Assembly: GCA_037693485.1 (NCBI GenBank)
Contig: CM075351.1
Coordinates: forward strand, 96,180,001-96,244,000
Source: Kitagawia praeruptora
Taxonomy: Eukaryota > Streptophyta > Magnoliopsida > Apiales > Apiaceae
DNA length: 64,000 nt
Direction of reading: 5' to 3'
Shown piece after piece: positions 1 to 11,970 of the stretch. Under the pieces are notes generated by a model that was given only the letters and a program-made list of their open reading frames with translations, was not told the DNA's origin and did no database searches. How positions within the stretch are numbered: the first letter of the stretch is position 1; each line of letters begins with the position of its first letter. The position numbers and the translations under genes were made by a program.

Positions 1-177
1 AGGCGGATGGATGCACTGTATGAGAGCCAGAGTCGTTTTTCAGCGAGGTTGACACAGGCCTTCAGTACCGCTTTTGGAGCTAGTGGTGCCCATGTTGAGT
101 GGCCAGTCTTTGGATCGGACACTGTTTATCCACCTCCTGATTCTCCACCCGAGGAGGGTGATGACGCTGCGGCGTAG
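1..177 (+). CDS. C-terminal end of a gypsy-element ORF (partial)
   Basis: Frame 1 is open from the first base to a TAG at 175-177, giving about 58 residues. It contains a basic, Phe/Ala-rich stretch, the motif HVEWPVFG, then a Pro/Glu/Asp-rich tail ending in Ala-Ala-Ala. The start lies outside the window. I recall similar tails at the end of the last plus-strand ORF of plant Athila/Tat elements, but cannot confirm this here. No catalytic motif is visible, so a role in capsid or in an extra (env-like) product cannot be decided. Confidence 0.45.
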   Translation, partial: RRMDALYESQSRFSARLTQAFSTAFGASGAHVEWPVFGSDTVYPPPDSPPEEGDDAAA

Positions 178-1587
178 GTATGTTTCTACTTTCCCTCGTA
201 TTTACTTCCATTCAATGAGGTCATTGAATATCTTAAGTTTGGGGGTGGTTTGGGGGAAAAGTATTGTATATGTTGTATATGTTTCATTGTGTTCATGTAG
301 GATATCATGTTTTGCATATTAGTTGTAAGTCATGCATTTTATGTTTGTATTATCTACGTTTGTTTCATATAGGACATTTTGTTATTGTTGGTTTGTTACC
401 ATGTGAGTTCATATTAGTTGCATTTTCATGGCATGCATTTTTCATGATCCCTTAAAATGAGCTGATTCTGATTGATAGGTAGATGTTGATTTGAGTGTGA
501 TGATAATGAGTAGAGGGCTGATTTATAGTTCCTAGGTAATTGACATGCATGTTCGGGAACAAAATTTTTACACAGTCTCATTGGGGTGCTTTTTGGGCTA
601 GGTTAGGGTCATGCCTGTGGGATGTTTTGAGATTTAATCACTTGTTTATTCTTAGAATTTTCGTTATTCCCTTTATAGCGTAGGAACATTAAAATCTAAG
701 TTTGGGGGAAAACAGGAATTTCATGCTAGTTGTTAATATTTGTCAATAAAGGCTAGGCGTCAAATGGCTAGTAGCCGGCTCATATTTATATGAGTAGTCT
801 AGGGTTGGAAATGAGAAAGGCTCATTCCAGATTGCGAAAAAAAAAAAAAGAGTCAATTTTTGTTTGTTAATGCAAAATTAACCAGAGTGAGCTCTTTAAT
901 ACTCGAGTAATTAAGTCTGAGGGGACTTAGTCCTAGTGACCTAAGGCTTTTTAGTCTGGGATCCACTGACCCAACACTCGCTACATGGGTATTATTGTAT
1001 AAGCCTTTTGGGGTCTCATTCATTGCACGGTTAAATAAGCATGTGTATTGTATATGTAGTGTCGTAGTATAGTAATAAAGCATGAGTTTCTGTCTACCTT
1101 GAATAAGGGTGGAGGTGTTCCTAGGTTATGGAGTGTCTACAGTCTATTCTAGTTATAAACCTGTGATTGTCTTGACGGAAAACATGTATGATTTTTGACC
1201 TAGTTCTGGGGGTATTTCTGATGAGCATTGCACACACGCACGTTTCTGTTCATGTTTTGTTAGTATACGGGGACTTAGTCGAGCTCTGCTTGGATTTGTT
1301 GCATTCGTTGAGATATTTGCTTGTTAGTTGGTTTTGGTGAGTTTGAAGGGGATTTTTGCATTTTTTTCATATTAGTTGCATTCATGCATTGCATTGCATT
1401 AGGTTAAATGGATTTTGTGGGTACATTCGCTATAGGCCCTCACGAGACCTTACTCGTCCACTAGGGCTGCCTAGGGGTTTAAAGGGCTTGTTGCATATGC
1501 CAAATGCAACCGTGATCACCTACGGAAGTGGTACTAGTTAGTTGTATATATTTTTGTTTGTTTATGCTTGAGGACAAGCATCGGTTT

Positions 1588-1600
1588 AAGTTTGGGAGTG
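1588..1600 (+). other. Polypurine tract of the Tat/Athila-like element
   Basis: AAGTTTGGGAGTG sits directly before the LTR, which starts TGATAAG. This is where plus-strand DNA synthesis would be primed in reverse transcription. Confidence 0.7.
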
Positions 1601-3220
1601 TGATAAGTGGATTTATATCCATTTGGATCATTCTATTTTGGCTTAAATTGGTGTATTGTATCTCAAGTTTTTGTGTGTTTTAATGTATTTTTGTGTAGAA
1701 GTGTGTAGGACATCAGTTGCAGGTTTCCAGGAATTTTAGAGTGTAATTGAAGTCCATGGATCAAGTGCTAGGAGTTGTCATTGAGAGCGGCAAAGAAATC
1801 AGCTAATTGAAGTGGCAGATCTGCAGGATAAAGTATTCCAGCGCGGGCGCGCCTGGAATGAGCAGGTGGAGCGCGCGGGCGCGTTAAGGGACAGACTTTA
1901 TTTATAGCGCGCGGGCGCGCTGGGAGACAGCATGAAGTGCGCGCGGCCGCGCTCAGCTACGCCAGGAACTGCCCAGTTTTGTCAGAATCTGATTTAAAAA
2001 GGGAAACTCCTACAAATTCTATTCCTAATCATTGTGGAGTATCTTGGACGGTCTGAAACTTCTAGAATCAGTTCTAAACATGGAATTTGGACTTCTAATC
2101 AAATCAAAGAAGGAAAATTACCGAAATTCTATCCTATTTCAAATACGGTAATTGCTTGGTCAAGGAGGCAATTGGGGGCTATAAATACACACCTTGGGGC
2201 ACAGAAAAATTATCATCTACACATCCTACACACAAAATTCGTTTAGAGCAAGAAAGGAGAGAAGCCAAAGCGAGGATCGTGACGACAAGAAGATCTAGAC
2301 ATAGTTTTCTTGTATTCCTTTGTTAGGCGTATCTTGTGGATGCTCATTACTTTTCCAGATTTGTTCGCTAAACCTTATCTTATTATTGATTTATTCATCT
2401 TCTTTATCTTGTTTAATATCATGCTTTCATCAAATCCCATGGTGACGAAAGGTTCGATTATGAACTAATCGTTATCGTGGGGTCCTAGTGGATTTATCTA
2501 TGTAGCTTAGTAGTTTGCATGCCTTAGAGATTTATGTGTGGTGAATTATTGATATCCTTGTATGGTTGTACTTATTGAATTTAGGTGCGTCGCGAACATC
2601 TAATTTGTTAATCTCTTGCTAAACGAGAGTGGATCTTGAGATTTAGAACTTGCCATGCTAGCATAGGATAGGTTGATGTTAAGCATCATGATTTGTGGCA
2701 TGAATAGAGATATTATGCTACCCTATGTGATCTAAGTGAATAACTTGTGCTTCAACCTTTATGTTTTCAAATTCTATAGAGATATAGGGTCTAAACATAA
2801 TAGGTGCCTATTCATCTTCTATCTCTTTTGTGGATGTATGCTTAGATTGGTACTAGTATACCGAGAGGTAACTTTTACTCTTTTCGTGTTATTCGATCAG
2901 ATATCAAAACCATCGCATGTTTTAATCGAAGGCTGCAACTCTAAGTGAAGTAGATAATGAAACTAGGATTCCATGTTTATTCTCATATAAGTAATTCGAT
3001 TTTAATTCTCGTTAATTGTTTAATTCTTAGTTTTATAATTCGCATCTTAGTTTAATTTAGTTGATCAAACCATATTTGTTATTTTTCTTAGCAGTGAATT
3101 AAAACCATACATTATTGCATAGACATATTTTCTGAGTAAAACTTAACCAAGATCTCTGTGGAACGAACTTTAATTGTATTACTTGTGACTACGTGCGCTT
3201 GCGTGAATTTAGTGTAAACA
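1601..3220 (+). repeat. 3' LTR of Tat/Athila-like gypsy element
   Basis: The LTR starts TGATAAGTGG right after the polypurine tract and ends AGTGTAAACA, giving TG...CA ends and a length of 1620 bp. A TATAAATA box at 2180-2187 marks the likely promoter. A GC-rich cluster (about 1838-1960) with four variants of GCGCGGGCGCGC stands out in otherwise AT-rich DNA. The same LTR family occurs inverted at 57526-58721, where the terminal 40 bp and the segment around 2640-2690 are clearly recognisable. The left LTR and target duplication are off-window. Confidence 0.8.
2180..2187 (+). promoter_or_regulatory. LTR TATA box
   Basis: TATAAATA lies in the middle of the LTR, after GC-rich U3 sequence. Transcription would start roughly 30 bp downstream. 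Confidence 0.5.
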
Positions 3221-6200
3221 ACTTAAAAATCATGGAATCTTTTGTGTTATCATATTTATGATATTAAGTAGTTTTTAAAATTATCGGGAGAATTATTTTG
3301 AGAGTTTAAATAGCTTAAAATGATTTGTTTTAGTTTTAATGTATTTAAAGGATCAAAACTTGTAAAATTCATATTTAATTCATTTTTTATCCTAAAAATA
3401 TTTTAAAAATATGAAAATGTTTGTAATTTTACAAACTTTATTTTAGAAATTTTAGAATTATTTTTCTATAAATTTCATGTTTAAATTCGATTTTAAATGA
3501 TTAAAAATCAGATTTATAATTGATTTTAAGTGTTGTAATTTCAGAATTTCACCTGTTTTCTTATCATCAAAACCGCAGCTCTTGTTAGCTTCTTCAGTAC
3601 TAAAAGTCGATGGTCTCTCCCTCATTCTCTAGAACACTCTCAAATAAATATCTCTTTTCAATCTCTCACAATCTTTTCCTTTCTCAGTCTCTCTCTCTCT
3701 CTCGAAATGTCTCTCACACTCACCCCTGTCTTCCTCCTCTCTACTAATTATATATATGTATGTGTGGGTATACAGTGGAACATGTGTGTATGTATACGGT
3801 AGGGGTGTGTGTGTATGTGTATGGCGAGGTGTGTGTGTACAGTTGTGGTTGTGTGTGGGTTCTTCACAATTCAATGGAGGCTACTGCAGATTCCTGTTCT
3901 TCTTTACTACAAGTCGATTCTCAGATGGGTTGCTATTAAAATATTCTTAAGCTTGCTGGGTGCCTCGGTCTTATGTGTATAGGCAGGGTAGGAGTTGGGG
4001 TTTTGAAATCTGTGTGGATGGTGGCGAGTTTGGTGGGTAGCAAGCTATGTGTGTATGCGTGTGGGTGATGTGTGTAGTTAGTTCATTGAGTTGAATTGGA
4101 GGCTAGCGGTTGTGTGTGCGTGATATGTGTGCGCAGCCGTGCTGTGTTCGATTGTCGTGGGTTTGAGATTAGTGGTTAAGCCCAGTAATGTTTGGGCTTA
4201 GTTCCTCTGCTGGGTATCTGGGTATCTTGTTCAGTTAATGTGCAATTGTCGAATTAATTATAAGGTTTGGGGATGTTCATTGTTGGTTAATGGGGGCTAT
4301 GTTGTGATTCAATTGGGTTAGTATGTTGTACATGTGTGATTGTGTACTGTTTATGCAGCGAAAGAGATGAGAAGGGGGAGTTGTTTATGTAAGTGTGTGC
4401 TACTGCAGGTGTGGTTGTGGGTGACCTTGGTGTCGTGTTGTTTGATGGGGCAAAGACAAGCGTGGGTGGAAGTAGGTGTTGTGGGTTCGTATTGAACATA
4501 AAGAATGCAGGGGAGGAGGTTGCGGAACAGGGGACAGGGGAGTGGTACGCGGTAGTGAATGTGTTAATGTAAAATGAGGTGTGATGGATAATATATGTAT
4601 GCAAAGTAGTCAGCTAGGTTTTGGTGGTCAGACCGAATATAGGAGGGAGAGGTTGTTTAGTGGTATGGTAATCAAGGTGTAGCAGTGTATGGGTTTCCAA
4701 ATGGTTATGTGCAGTTTTGGTTGGTAAATGGTAGTACTTGGATGTGGTATAGGATTGGTTGGGATTGTAATTAGAATTGGTTGATGGTTGGTTAATATAG
4801 AAAATCATATGGGTAGTCCCAATTATAGAAGAGGTGCTGCCAAAATTTTAATAAAATTATTAACTGTCTACTTGTTAATAAGCATGTATTTAGAATCTAC
4901 TACTAAAATGTGATTATATGCTCAATGTCTCGTTGTCGATTATATGCGTATGTGATCAACGTGGTAGCAATGTCATTTTGGTTGCAGTTCGAATAGTAAG
5001 TACATATTGTATGATTGTATGTGTTAAGTACATGGAATGTGAAGTCTATGAATAAGGTATACTAGTATGGATTATAATGACTGTGAGTTGTAGGGAATTA
5101 AGGTTGAAGCGAAAGTGTGCTTGATTTCTTGTTTGGTCAATTGTATTATGGCAGGGTAAGCCTATTATAAAAAGGAGATGTTGTCAAATTCTTGTAAAAT
5201 TATTTTCTAATTTATATAATGATTTGATAAGAATTATTTGTGAATCGATGTGCGAATGTGTGCTATGTGTTTACCTGACTTATACGAGTATGCTATAATA
5301 TTTTATAAGTATAACCCTATGTGATATATGTGTTATATTGTAAAGCGAAATAGGACACGATTGGGTAGAATAGAATTAGATGGTTAAGGTAATACGCGTA
5401 CTGAAGTAGTACTTTACCTGTATATAGGTACGCATAGGAGGCCAACTAAGAGGCAGAGCTTGTGGAAATGGAATGTAGAGAGGAAGGAAAGAATTATCGG
5501 GACTGACAAGTGATAAAGGGAAAATGGAGGTGTGATTGAAGAAAGGTCAAGTAGAGAGAGACGAACGTAAAGTGATAAAGAATTGAGATATTGGAAATGG
5601 AAACCCCGTAAATCGAGGCAAGTGTTCTTGCTACTCACTTATCATTCAAGTGATGCAATTCAATTCCTTTGTTATATGATATGATGTGGTCAAGTATATT
5701 TAGAAAATGAAGTATTTCCTCAATTAGCGTAAAAACGTTTATTTTCCCACCCTCAATTCAAATTCCAATTTTTCAAAGGATTTTACTAATAGTCCTTTTC
5801 CGCATATCATCTTCTACATGGAATTTTATTGGCTCCCCATAGGAATACTCTATCTTTTAGTTCCTCGAAAAATGTTAAGGGATCTTCTGAATTGAGAGAA
5901 TCCCAGTTTTAAATTCCCATAAATACCTGTTAATGAAATTCCTGATTTTTAACATAATTTTTCCAGTGAACCCCTTTTTGAAAATGTTTTATTCAAACTA
6001 AGTTGAAATTGAACATCCTGTAATTATTTTCACCGATAGACGTTTAATCTGTTTTACTCGCTCGTGTTGATTCAAACCTTACAGTGGGTTATAAAATTTT
6101 ATTAAATGCGTAGTGCTTGACCATGTCCCTGCTCTAACTTAGAATAGCAATTATTGATAATCTTGTTGCAATTTATATCTTGTATTGTTGCCCAAGTTGA

Positions 6201-7382
6201 TTTTCCCTTTTATCAAGCTAATGATATTAAGACCTCAATTACTAATATCTATCTTGTCGATACTTATTCGAATTAACATTCTTTATACTCTCCACCCCAT
6301 TCATCATCGAACTTGTCGGTGTTTATTGAAGATCTTGATTAATCGGTTATCACCCTAAATAGTTGTATCGAACTTATCGATACCGTTTGAGATTGTTGTT
6401 ATCTATATTTTTCACCCCCTTTATCGTGTTGAACTTGTCGACACTTGTTGATCTTAAATCTTTCAGTGACTCTTGGATTATGAGTCGTTATTCTGGAACG
6501 TGAGTATTCCAGTTATTGGTTGGTAAAGGTGGTCGATTGTTCCGACACCTAGTGTGGACGATTTAGAATTGGAATGTTTTTAAAATGTGGACCATGAAGG
6601 TCGAATGTTTTTAAAATGTGGACCGTGAGGGTCGGACCAGATTCGTGGTCAGAAATTATTAAGGCCAATGTGTGCCGTGGATCCATTAAAGGACATTGCT
6701 GTGTGCGTTTGTCCGGGGTTAGTGCGTGACTGATCAGCAGCCTAACCTTAATGATGTTTTTTTTTAAATAAAAAAAAAAATTCAATTCTAATCTATACTT
6801 TGAAAAGGAGATGTTCAGTTCTTGACTTCTTGAAAGTCTGTTTGAATAACATTTTGATATCAGAATTCTGTCCAATTCTAGTTTTGATGCACCTTATGAA
6901 TGGTGAATTGTTGGCCCTCGTGGCAATCTAAAAAGTTGATATAACTGATTCATTCATAAAATGAGATGGAACTCTGTTGCTTATCAAAATTGTCGTTGTA
7001 TTGAAATTGTCATCACTAGTTACACTTGCTGAGCATTGTTGGCTCACTCTTGCTTCTGTTTATTTTTCTCCAGTTATTAGAGATAATCGGAAGGACTAGA
7101 GGTCAGTGGGTATTGCTCTATAGGCCGCGAGAGGAGACGTTCGAGTCATGGATTTGTTGAGGTGGGATATCTAGTTTGATAGTGATTTTTGTATATTCAT
7201 AAAAATTGTATAATATTCTTTTATTCTGAGACTGGGTTGTAATATGATATTCGATAGTTGTTTCATACCATAACCTGTATGTGATCTTGGTTAAGGGGTT
7301 TTATTATTAAATGTTGTTTTTATTCAGAGATATATTATATTGTTTATTGGTTAGTGGCCCCATATCTGTACCCCGAATTTTG
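3221..7382 (+). repeat. Tekay-like gypsy LTR, 3' part (solo or 3' LTR)
   Basis: There is no coding sequence in these 4.16 kb. The segment ends ACCCCGAATTTTGGGATGCTACA-like at 7382 and is followed directly by copia coding sequence, so 7382 is the element end. The ending (CCGAATTTTGGG then TACA) and a block near 7020-7090 (GCTGAGC...GGCTCACTC...CTCCAG) parallel the minus-strand Tekay-like LTR at 50545-54491. CT repeats (3640-3720), GT repeats (3750-3860) and a short duplicated block at 6558-6640 are embedded. The left part was displaced by the Tat/Athila insertion at 3220/3221. Whether it is a solo LTR cannot be told. Confidence 0.55.
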
Positions 7383-7462
7383 GGATGCTACAGGTGGGAA
7401 CTAGATGAGCAGGCAAGCCAGCATAATCCTTGAGTCTTGAAGGAATTGCCCTGTTTCTAACA
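7383..7462 (-). pseudogene. Outer Ty1/copia polyprotein fragment, downstream of integrase
   Basis: Read on the minus strand these 80 bp continue the reading frame of the copia fragment at 49823-50544 once SIRE-A is set aside. They encode a basic linker containing SRLKDYAG, the motif plant copia elements carry between integrase and reverse transcriptase. The frame continues across the 5-bp target duplication TAACA (7458-7462). The fragment is cut on the left by the gypsy LTR ending at 7382. It is the oldest layer of the nest and is not functional. Confidence 0.75.
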
Positions 7463-7965
7463 TATTAGATATTGATTCAAGTGATATCAGGATCTGGGTT
7501 GTTACTGATCAAGATACTGATGCTGACATCATCAGTAATACGATGTCAGTATGAAGGTATTGTCAGTATTAGAAGCTGATCAGGATTACGTGAAGATTCC
7601 CGTCAAACCAGAAATCAAGGAAGATTGATATGTCGGTTCCTAAATTGTAGGAAGGCAGCTATCATACAGGATATGCATTCAGAGTAATATGTAATTGATT
7701 TAGAATATCTTGTAATTGATAGTGTAGCTGTGTATGTTATATAAACACAGTTTAGGTTTTACATTAGTATAATCGCTTACACGAGTTATCTTGTAACCTA
7801 GCAGCTCTTAAGAACATAAAAATTTCTTAAGAGAGTTTGTAACAGTTTTATATCAGAATTAATAAAGCTGTTATTGATTCATACTTGTGTTATTTCTGTT
7901 TAAGTCGAAAATCTTATACAATTGTATTCAACCCCCCTTCTACAATTGTTAATTACTGGGCAACA
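7463..7965 (+). repeat. SIRE-A 5' LTR
   Basis: 503 bp. It begins TATTAGATATTG, where the 3' LTR has TGTTAGATATTG, so the canonical TG end has mutated. It ends GGGCAACA. It carries a TATA box and a CTTAAGAACAT...TTCTTAAG hairpin-like block near 7806-7832. Confidence 0.92.
7738..7745 (+). promoter_or_regulatory. SIRE-A LTR TATA box
   Basis: TATATAAA lies mid-LTR and is repeated at the same place in the 3' LTR (about 49595-49602). It is the likely core promoter for the genomic RNA. Confidence 0.55.
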
Positions 7966-7967
7966 AT

Positions 7968-7979
7968 TGGTATCAGAGC
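7968..7979 (+). other. SIRE-A primer binding site (tRNA-iMet)
   Basis: TGGTATCAGAGC starts two bases after the 5' LTR. It matches the complement of the plant initiator methionine tRNA 3' end, the usual primer of Ty1/copia reverse transcription. Confidence 0.85.
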
Positions 7980-8014
7980 GAAACTTATTAATAGTAATCA
8001 GAAATGATCTTAAG

Positions 8015-10336
8015 ATGTCGACAAGCAAGTATGAAAGCATTAAGATTCCCATTCTCAAGAAAACTGAGTATCCAACATGGAAGGTGAAGATGTTAATGTA
8101 TCTGGAAGCTACTGATCCTGATTATCTTGACAGGATCAATGATGGACCATTTCTTCCAACAAGATTAGTTGCAAGAACTGAAACTGTTGCTGAACACTAT
8201 ATCATCAAGGCAAAGAGTGAGTGGACTCCAGAAGAAAAGGCTCAAGTGCTCAAAGATGCAAAGGTAAAAAATATTTTGTACAACAGTCTTGATAATGTCA
8301 TGTCAAACAGGGTCATAACATGCAAGACTGCAAAGGAAATTTGGGATACTTTGGAAACTCAATGTCAAGGAACTGAATCTATCAAAAGAAACAGAAGGGC
8401 TCTGTTGATTCAGGAGTATGAGCAGTTCGATGCTAGATCTGATGAAAGCCTTACTGATATCTATGATAGATTTCTAACACTGCTGAACAATCTATCTCTA
8501 GTTGGCAAAGAGTATGATCCAGAGGATTCAAATACCAAGTTTCTAAGAGCTCTAACTGAGGAGTGAGATACTCAAGCTTCAATCATAAGGCATCAATATG
8601 ATCTGAAGATGCTGTCTCTTGATGAAGTCTATGGGATGCTAAGAACCTATGATCTTGAGGTTCAACAAAGAAAGAACAAGAAAAATGTCAAAGCAAAATC
8701 TGTTTCTTTGAATGTTGAATCAAAATCAAAAGGAAAAGCTGAAGAAGGTTCTACAAGAAAAAGTAGAGTTGTGGAGTCAATTCCCGATGACTCATCATCA
8801 GATACTAATGCCAAGTCTGATTCTGATGGTGACTCTACTGATTCTGATATGATGGAGATGGTAGCTATGATAGTCAAGGGCTTCAAGAAGATGAAGTTCA
8901 GAAAGGCTAGGAAGCAAGGAAGGTTCCAGAAGAAAACCTTCAATGCTAACAAAGACAGGTACAAGAAGAAAGAAGACAAGAGCAGCAAATTTGACAAGTC
9001 AAAAGTCAGATGCTACAACTATGATGGAATGGGTCATTTTGCAACTGAGTGCAAAAAAGCAAAGACCAAAGCTCTTATCTCATCAAGCAAGGATTGGATG
9101 GACTCTTCCTCAGAATCTGAAGAAGAAGAGGTGAATTATGCACTAATGGCCAATACTGATGAGACTGTTGCTGCTGCTGAATCTAAGGTATCTGAAACCT
9201 TGTTTGATTTTGATACAAATAATGTCTCTGAGTTAAGGTCTTTTCTTAAGTCTCTGCATATCAGCTTTAGGAGTCAATCTCTTGAAAACACTAGAATAAA
9301 ATCTCAGATGGCAGAGGTAACTAAAAGAAATGATCATTTAGAAGCTGAGTTAATTTTCTTGCAGGAAGTTCAAACAGAATGTGATAATGCTAAACACATG
9401 AAACTTGAAATAGAGTTTAAATGTAAATAACTTTAAATGCAACTTAAGGATGCTAATGAAAAACTCAGAACTTGGACACACTCTGGAACAAAAATTCATG
9501 AGATAATTACAGATAAAAACTGGAAAGAGTGTCTAGGTTATAAGCCAGAGAATGAGAAAAAGAACAAGGAAAAGGTTGTTTCATCAAATCCAGGAAGAGT
9601 TGTTATTAATGACTCGACAAATCCAAAAACCTATAGATATGTTACAGACATTACAAAGACTAAATTAAAGCCTGTGAATTATGTGTATCCAGAGAATTCC
9701 AAATCAATTACTGAAGAGGGATCCACTTCTGCACAGAATTCTAAATCAAAGTCTGTCCAAAACAAGAATGTAGGTCTTTTGTCAAAGAAACAACTGAGAG
9801 AAAAAATCTGTGATGTGACAGATAAGAAGAGAGTCTCTACTATCAAAAGAAACATGAATGGTAAAGTTGGAATAAACAAGGAGAATAATTATAAGTTTAT
9901 TCTAAATGCACCAAGAAAGACATGTTTTAATTGTGGTAACTCTAATCATCTTGCTATTGACTGCAGGAGGAGTAAGAAGAAGACTACTGTTATTCCTAAG
10001 TCTGACATTAGGAATAGGACAGTATTTTATAAACCACAAAATCCATGTTTTCATTGTGGTAGTAAATGACATTCTATTTATATGTGTGAAGAATATCATA
10101 ATTTGTACTACAATGTTTATGAACCATTGCCAAAGTTCAATAAAAGTGCAAATTCTGGCAAAACAAAGAATGTGAATACTAAGCATGCATCTGTTAATTC
10201 TGATGATAACAAAATGAATTCTAAAGGAGATAATTCTAAAGAAAACGTTTTTGTTAAGAAATCTTCTGCTGCTAAAAATGTTAAATTGCATGCTAAAAGA
10301 ACCCAACAAGTGTGGGTTCTTAAAAATTCTAACTGA
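8015..10336 (+). pseudogene. SIRE-A gag (capsid/nucleocapsid), broken
   Basis: The ATG at 8015 follows the primer site. The frame runs to 10336 without a frameshift but meets stops at 8564 (TGA), 9428 and 9434 (TAA) and 10067 (TGA). The N-terminal 180 residues have the copia gag fold signature (WKVKMLMYLEA, then AKEIWDTLE). A Ser/Asp/Glu- and Lys-rich middle follows. Three CCHC zinc knuckles are present: 9011-9052, whose second Cys is now Tyr; 9923-9964, intact; and 10046-10087, split by the 10067 stop. Multiple knuckles and a long tail are typical of Sirevirus gag, which packages genomic RNA in the cytoplasmic particle. This copy cannot make full-length Gag. Confidence 0.85.
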
Positions 10337-10359
10337 ATTCTTTGTGATTCTGATTGTAG

Positions 10360-11191
10360 GGCAAAAATAAAAATGTGTTAGTCATGGATAGTGGATGTTC
10401 TGTGCACATGACTGAAGACAAAACCCTGCTATCAGAATTTGATGAAAAGGCTGGCCCAACTGTGTCTTATGGAGATGGCAACATTGGACAAACTTTGGGA
10501 TATGGCAGTATTATCATTGGTAATGTCATCATTGAAAAAGTAGCTCTGGTGAAAGGACTCAAACATAATCTGCTTAGTGTTTGTCAAATCACTGACAGAG
10601 GTTATCATGTCAACTTCTATGATACTCATTTTGAAGTAATCAGCAAATCTTCAAGGAAGGTTGCTTTAACTGGACAAAGACATGGTAACATTTATGAAGC
10701 TAACATCTATACCAATACTGATGGACACTCTACATGCCTCATCAGTAAAGCGACTGTAGATGAAAGTTGGAGTTGGCACAAGAAGCTTTCTCATCTCAAC
10801 TTCAACAATATAAATGAGTTGATAAAGAAGACTTAGTGAGAGGATTACCTAAGGTATTGTATACTCCAGATGGACTTTGTGATGCTTGTCAGAAAGCTAA
10901 ACAAAGAAGGACATCTTTTAAGAGCAAGACAGAATCCTCAATTGATGAACCATATCACATGCTTCATCTTGACTTGTTTGGACCAGTAAACATAATGTCC
11001 ATCAGTAAAAAAAGATATACTCTAGTAATTGTTGATGAGTATACTAGATATACATGGGTGTATTTTCTACATAGAAAGGACGAAACAGCTGAGATACTTT
11101 TGGACCATGTGAGACTCATTGAGACTGGCACAAAGTATAAAGTCAAGATTTTAAGAAGTGATAATGGAACTGAATTCAAGAATTCAGCAAT
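10360..11191 (+). pseudogene. SIRE-A pol: protease and integrase N-terminal half, broken
   Basis: pol is in a different frame from gag. The aspartic protease motif DSGC is at 10387-10398. The integrase zinc-binding region follows, with HKKLSHLNF near 10776 and CDACQKAK near 10880. A 1-base shift at about 10826-10836 moves the frame. The integrase core then shows the first catalytic Asp in HLDLFGP (about 10965) and the second in RSDNGTEF (about 11155-11178). CACTA-1 is inserted directly afterwards; the final catalytic Glu lies beyond it at about 18236. Protease would mature the polyprotein and integrase insert the cDNA. Confidence 0.88.
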
Positions 11192-11208
11192 CACTACAAG
11201 GAATTTCG

Positions 11209-11790
11209 ATTCAGACAACGGATCTTATCCGTAGTCTGATACTGACAATCCCCGTTGTCTATCGGAGTGTCGTCTGTTACACGCCTCAGACAACGGTTCG
11301 AAATGTTGTGTGTTAGAGCGAGGGACAACGACTTCATCTCTAAACATGTTGTCTGATAGCCAGAAACAACAACAGTCGATTTAGAAACTGTTGTTGTTTG
11401 TAATTCTATACAATAGTTTTAATTTAATACACACTTGTCTGAAAGGAAATCACACAATAGTTTTAATTTAATGCCCACATGTCTGAAAGGAAATCACACA
11501 ATAGTTTTATGTCAATACACTTGTCTAAAAGTGAATCACACAACATCATTATTGAATTGTTCCATTGTTGTTTAGGATGCTCCACAATGGTTTTAATTGA
11601 ATGCACACTTGTCTGAAAGGAAATCACACAATAGTTTTAATTGAATTCACAAATGTCTGAAAGGAAATCACACAATAGTTTTAATTGAATTCACAAATGT
11701 CTGAAAGGAAATCACACAACATTATTATAGAATTTTTCCATTATTGTTTTAGTATGCTACACAATAGTTTTAATTCAATACACACTTGTC
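11209..11790. repeat. CACTA-1 left subterminal repeats
   Basis: 11209-11400 carries dispersed CAGACAAC/GTTGTCTG units. 11405-11790 is an imperfect tandem array of a roughly 50-bp unit containing TTGTCTGAAAGGAAATCACA, seen about seven times. Such arrays bind the transposase in characterised CACTA elements; that role here is inferred. Confidence 0.75.
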
Positions 11791-11970
11791 TAAAAGATGA
11801 TAATATTGGCTAATGATAAATGAAACAACACTTTTATTTACAACAAAAATTAGAGTTTATACAATACTAGCAACTAACCAACATTCATAACAAAAACTAC
11901 CTATCAATATTCATTGCTACAAAGCTACTTATACATTCAGTTATCAAAGGACCCGGGTTGCTAAAACAAC

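Larger units (their letters stand above)
1..1600 (+). mobile_element. Tat/Athila-like Ty3/gypsy retrotransposon, 3' internal part
   Basis: This is the interior of an LTR retrotransposon that begins left of the window and ends in the LTR at 1601-3220. It holds the end of one ORF (to 177) followed by about 1.4 kb without convincing coding sequence. The non-coding tail has three copies of a purine-rich TAAGTTTGGGGG-type motif, near 234-258, 697-712 and 1588-1600; the last abuts the LTR and is the functional polypurine tract. A long 3' untranslated region with repeated polypurine-like motifs fits Tat/Athila-type gypsy elements; the lineage call rests on layout and recalled resemblance. Small ORFs at 264-455, 853-1083 and 1356-1541 have no recognisable domain. 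Confidence 0.65.

Noticed and set aside
3629..3950. ORFs over the CT and GT microsatellites (3629-3874 minus, 3756-3950 plus)
   Set aside because: The translations are simple repeats of His/Thr/Arg/Glu or Val/Cys/Gly; composition comes from the microsatellite.
4287..4808. Minus-strand ORFs rich in His/Thr/Asn/Pro
   Set aside because: No domain, low complexity, within an LTR; chance open frames.
8662..8997. Antisense ORF opposite SIRE-A gag
   Set aside because: Hydrophobic shadow of the Lys/Glu/Ser-rich gag frame.
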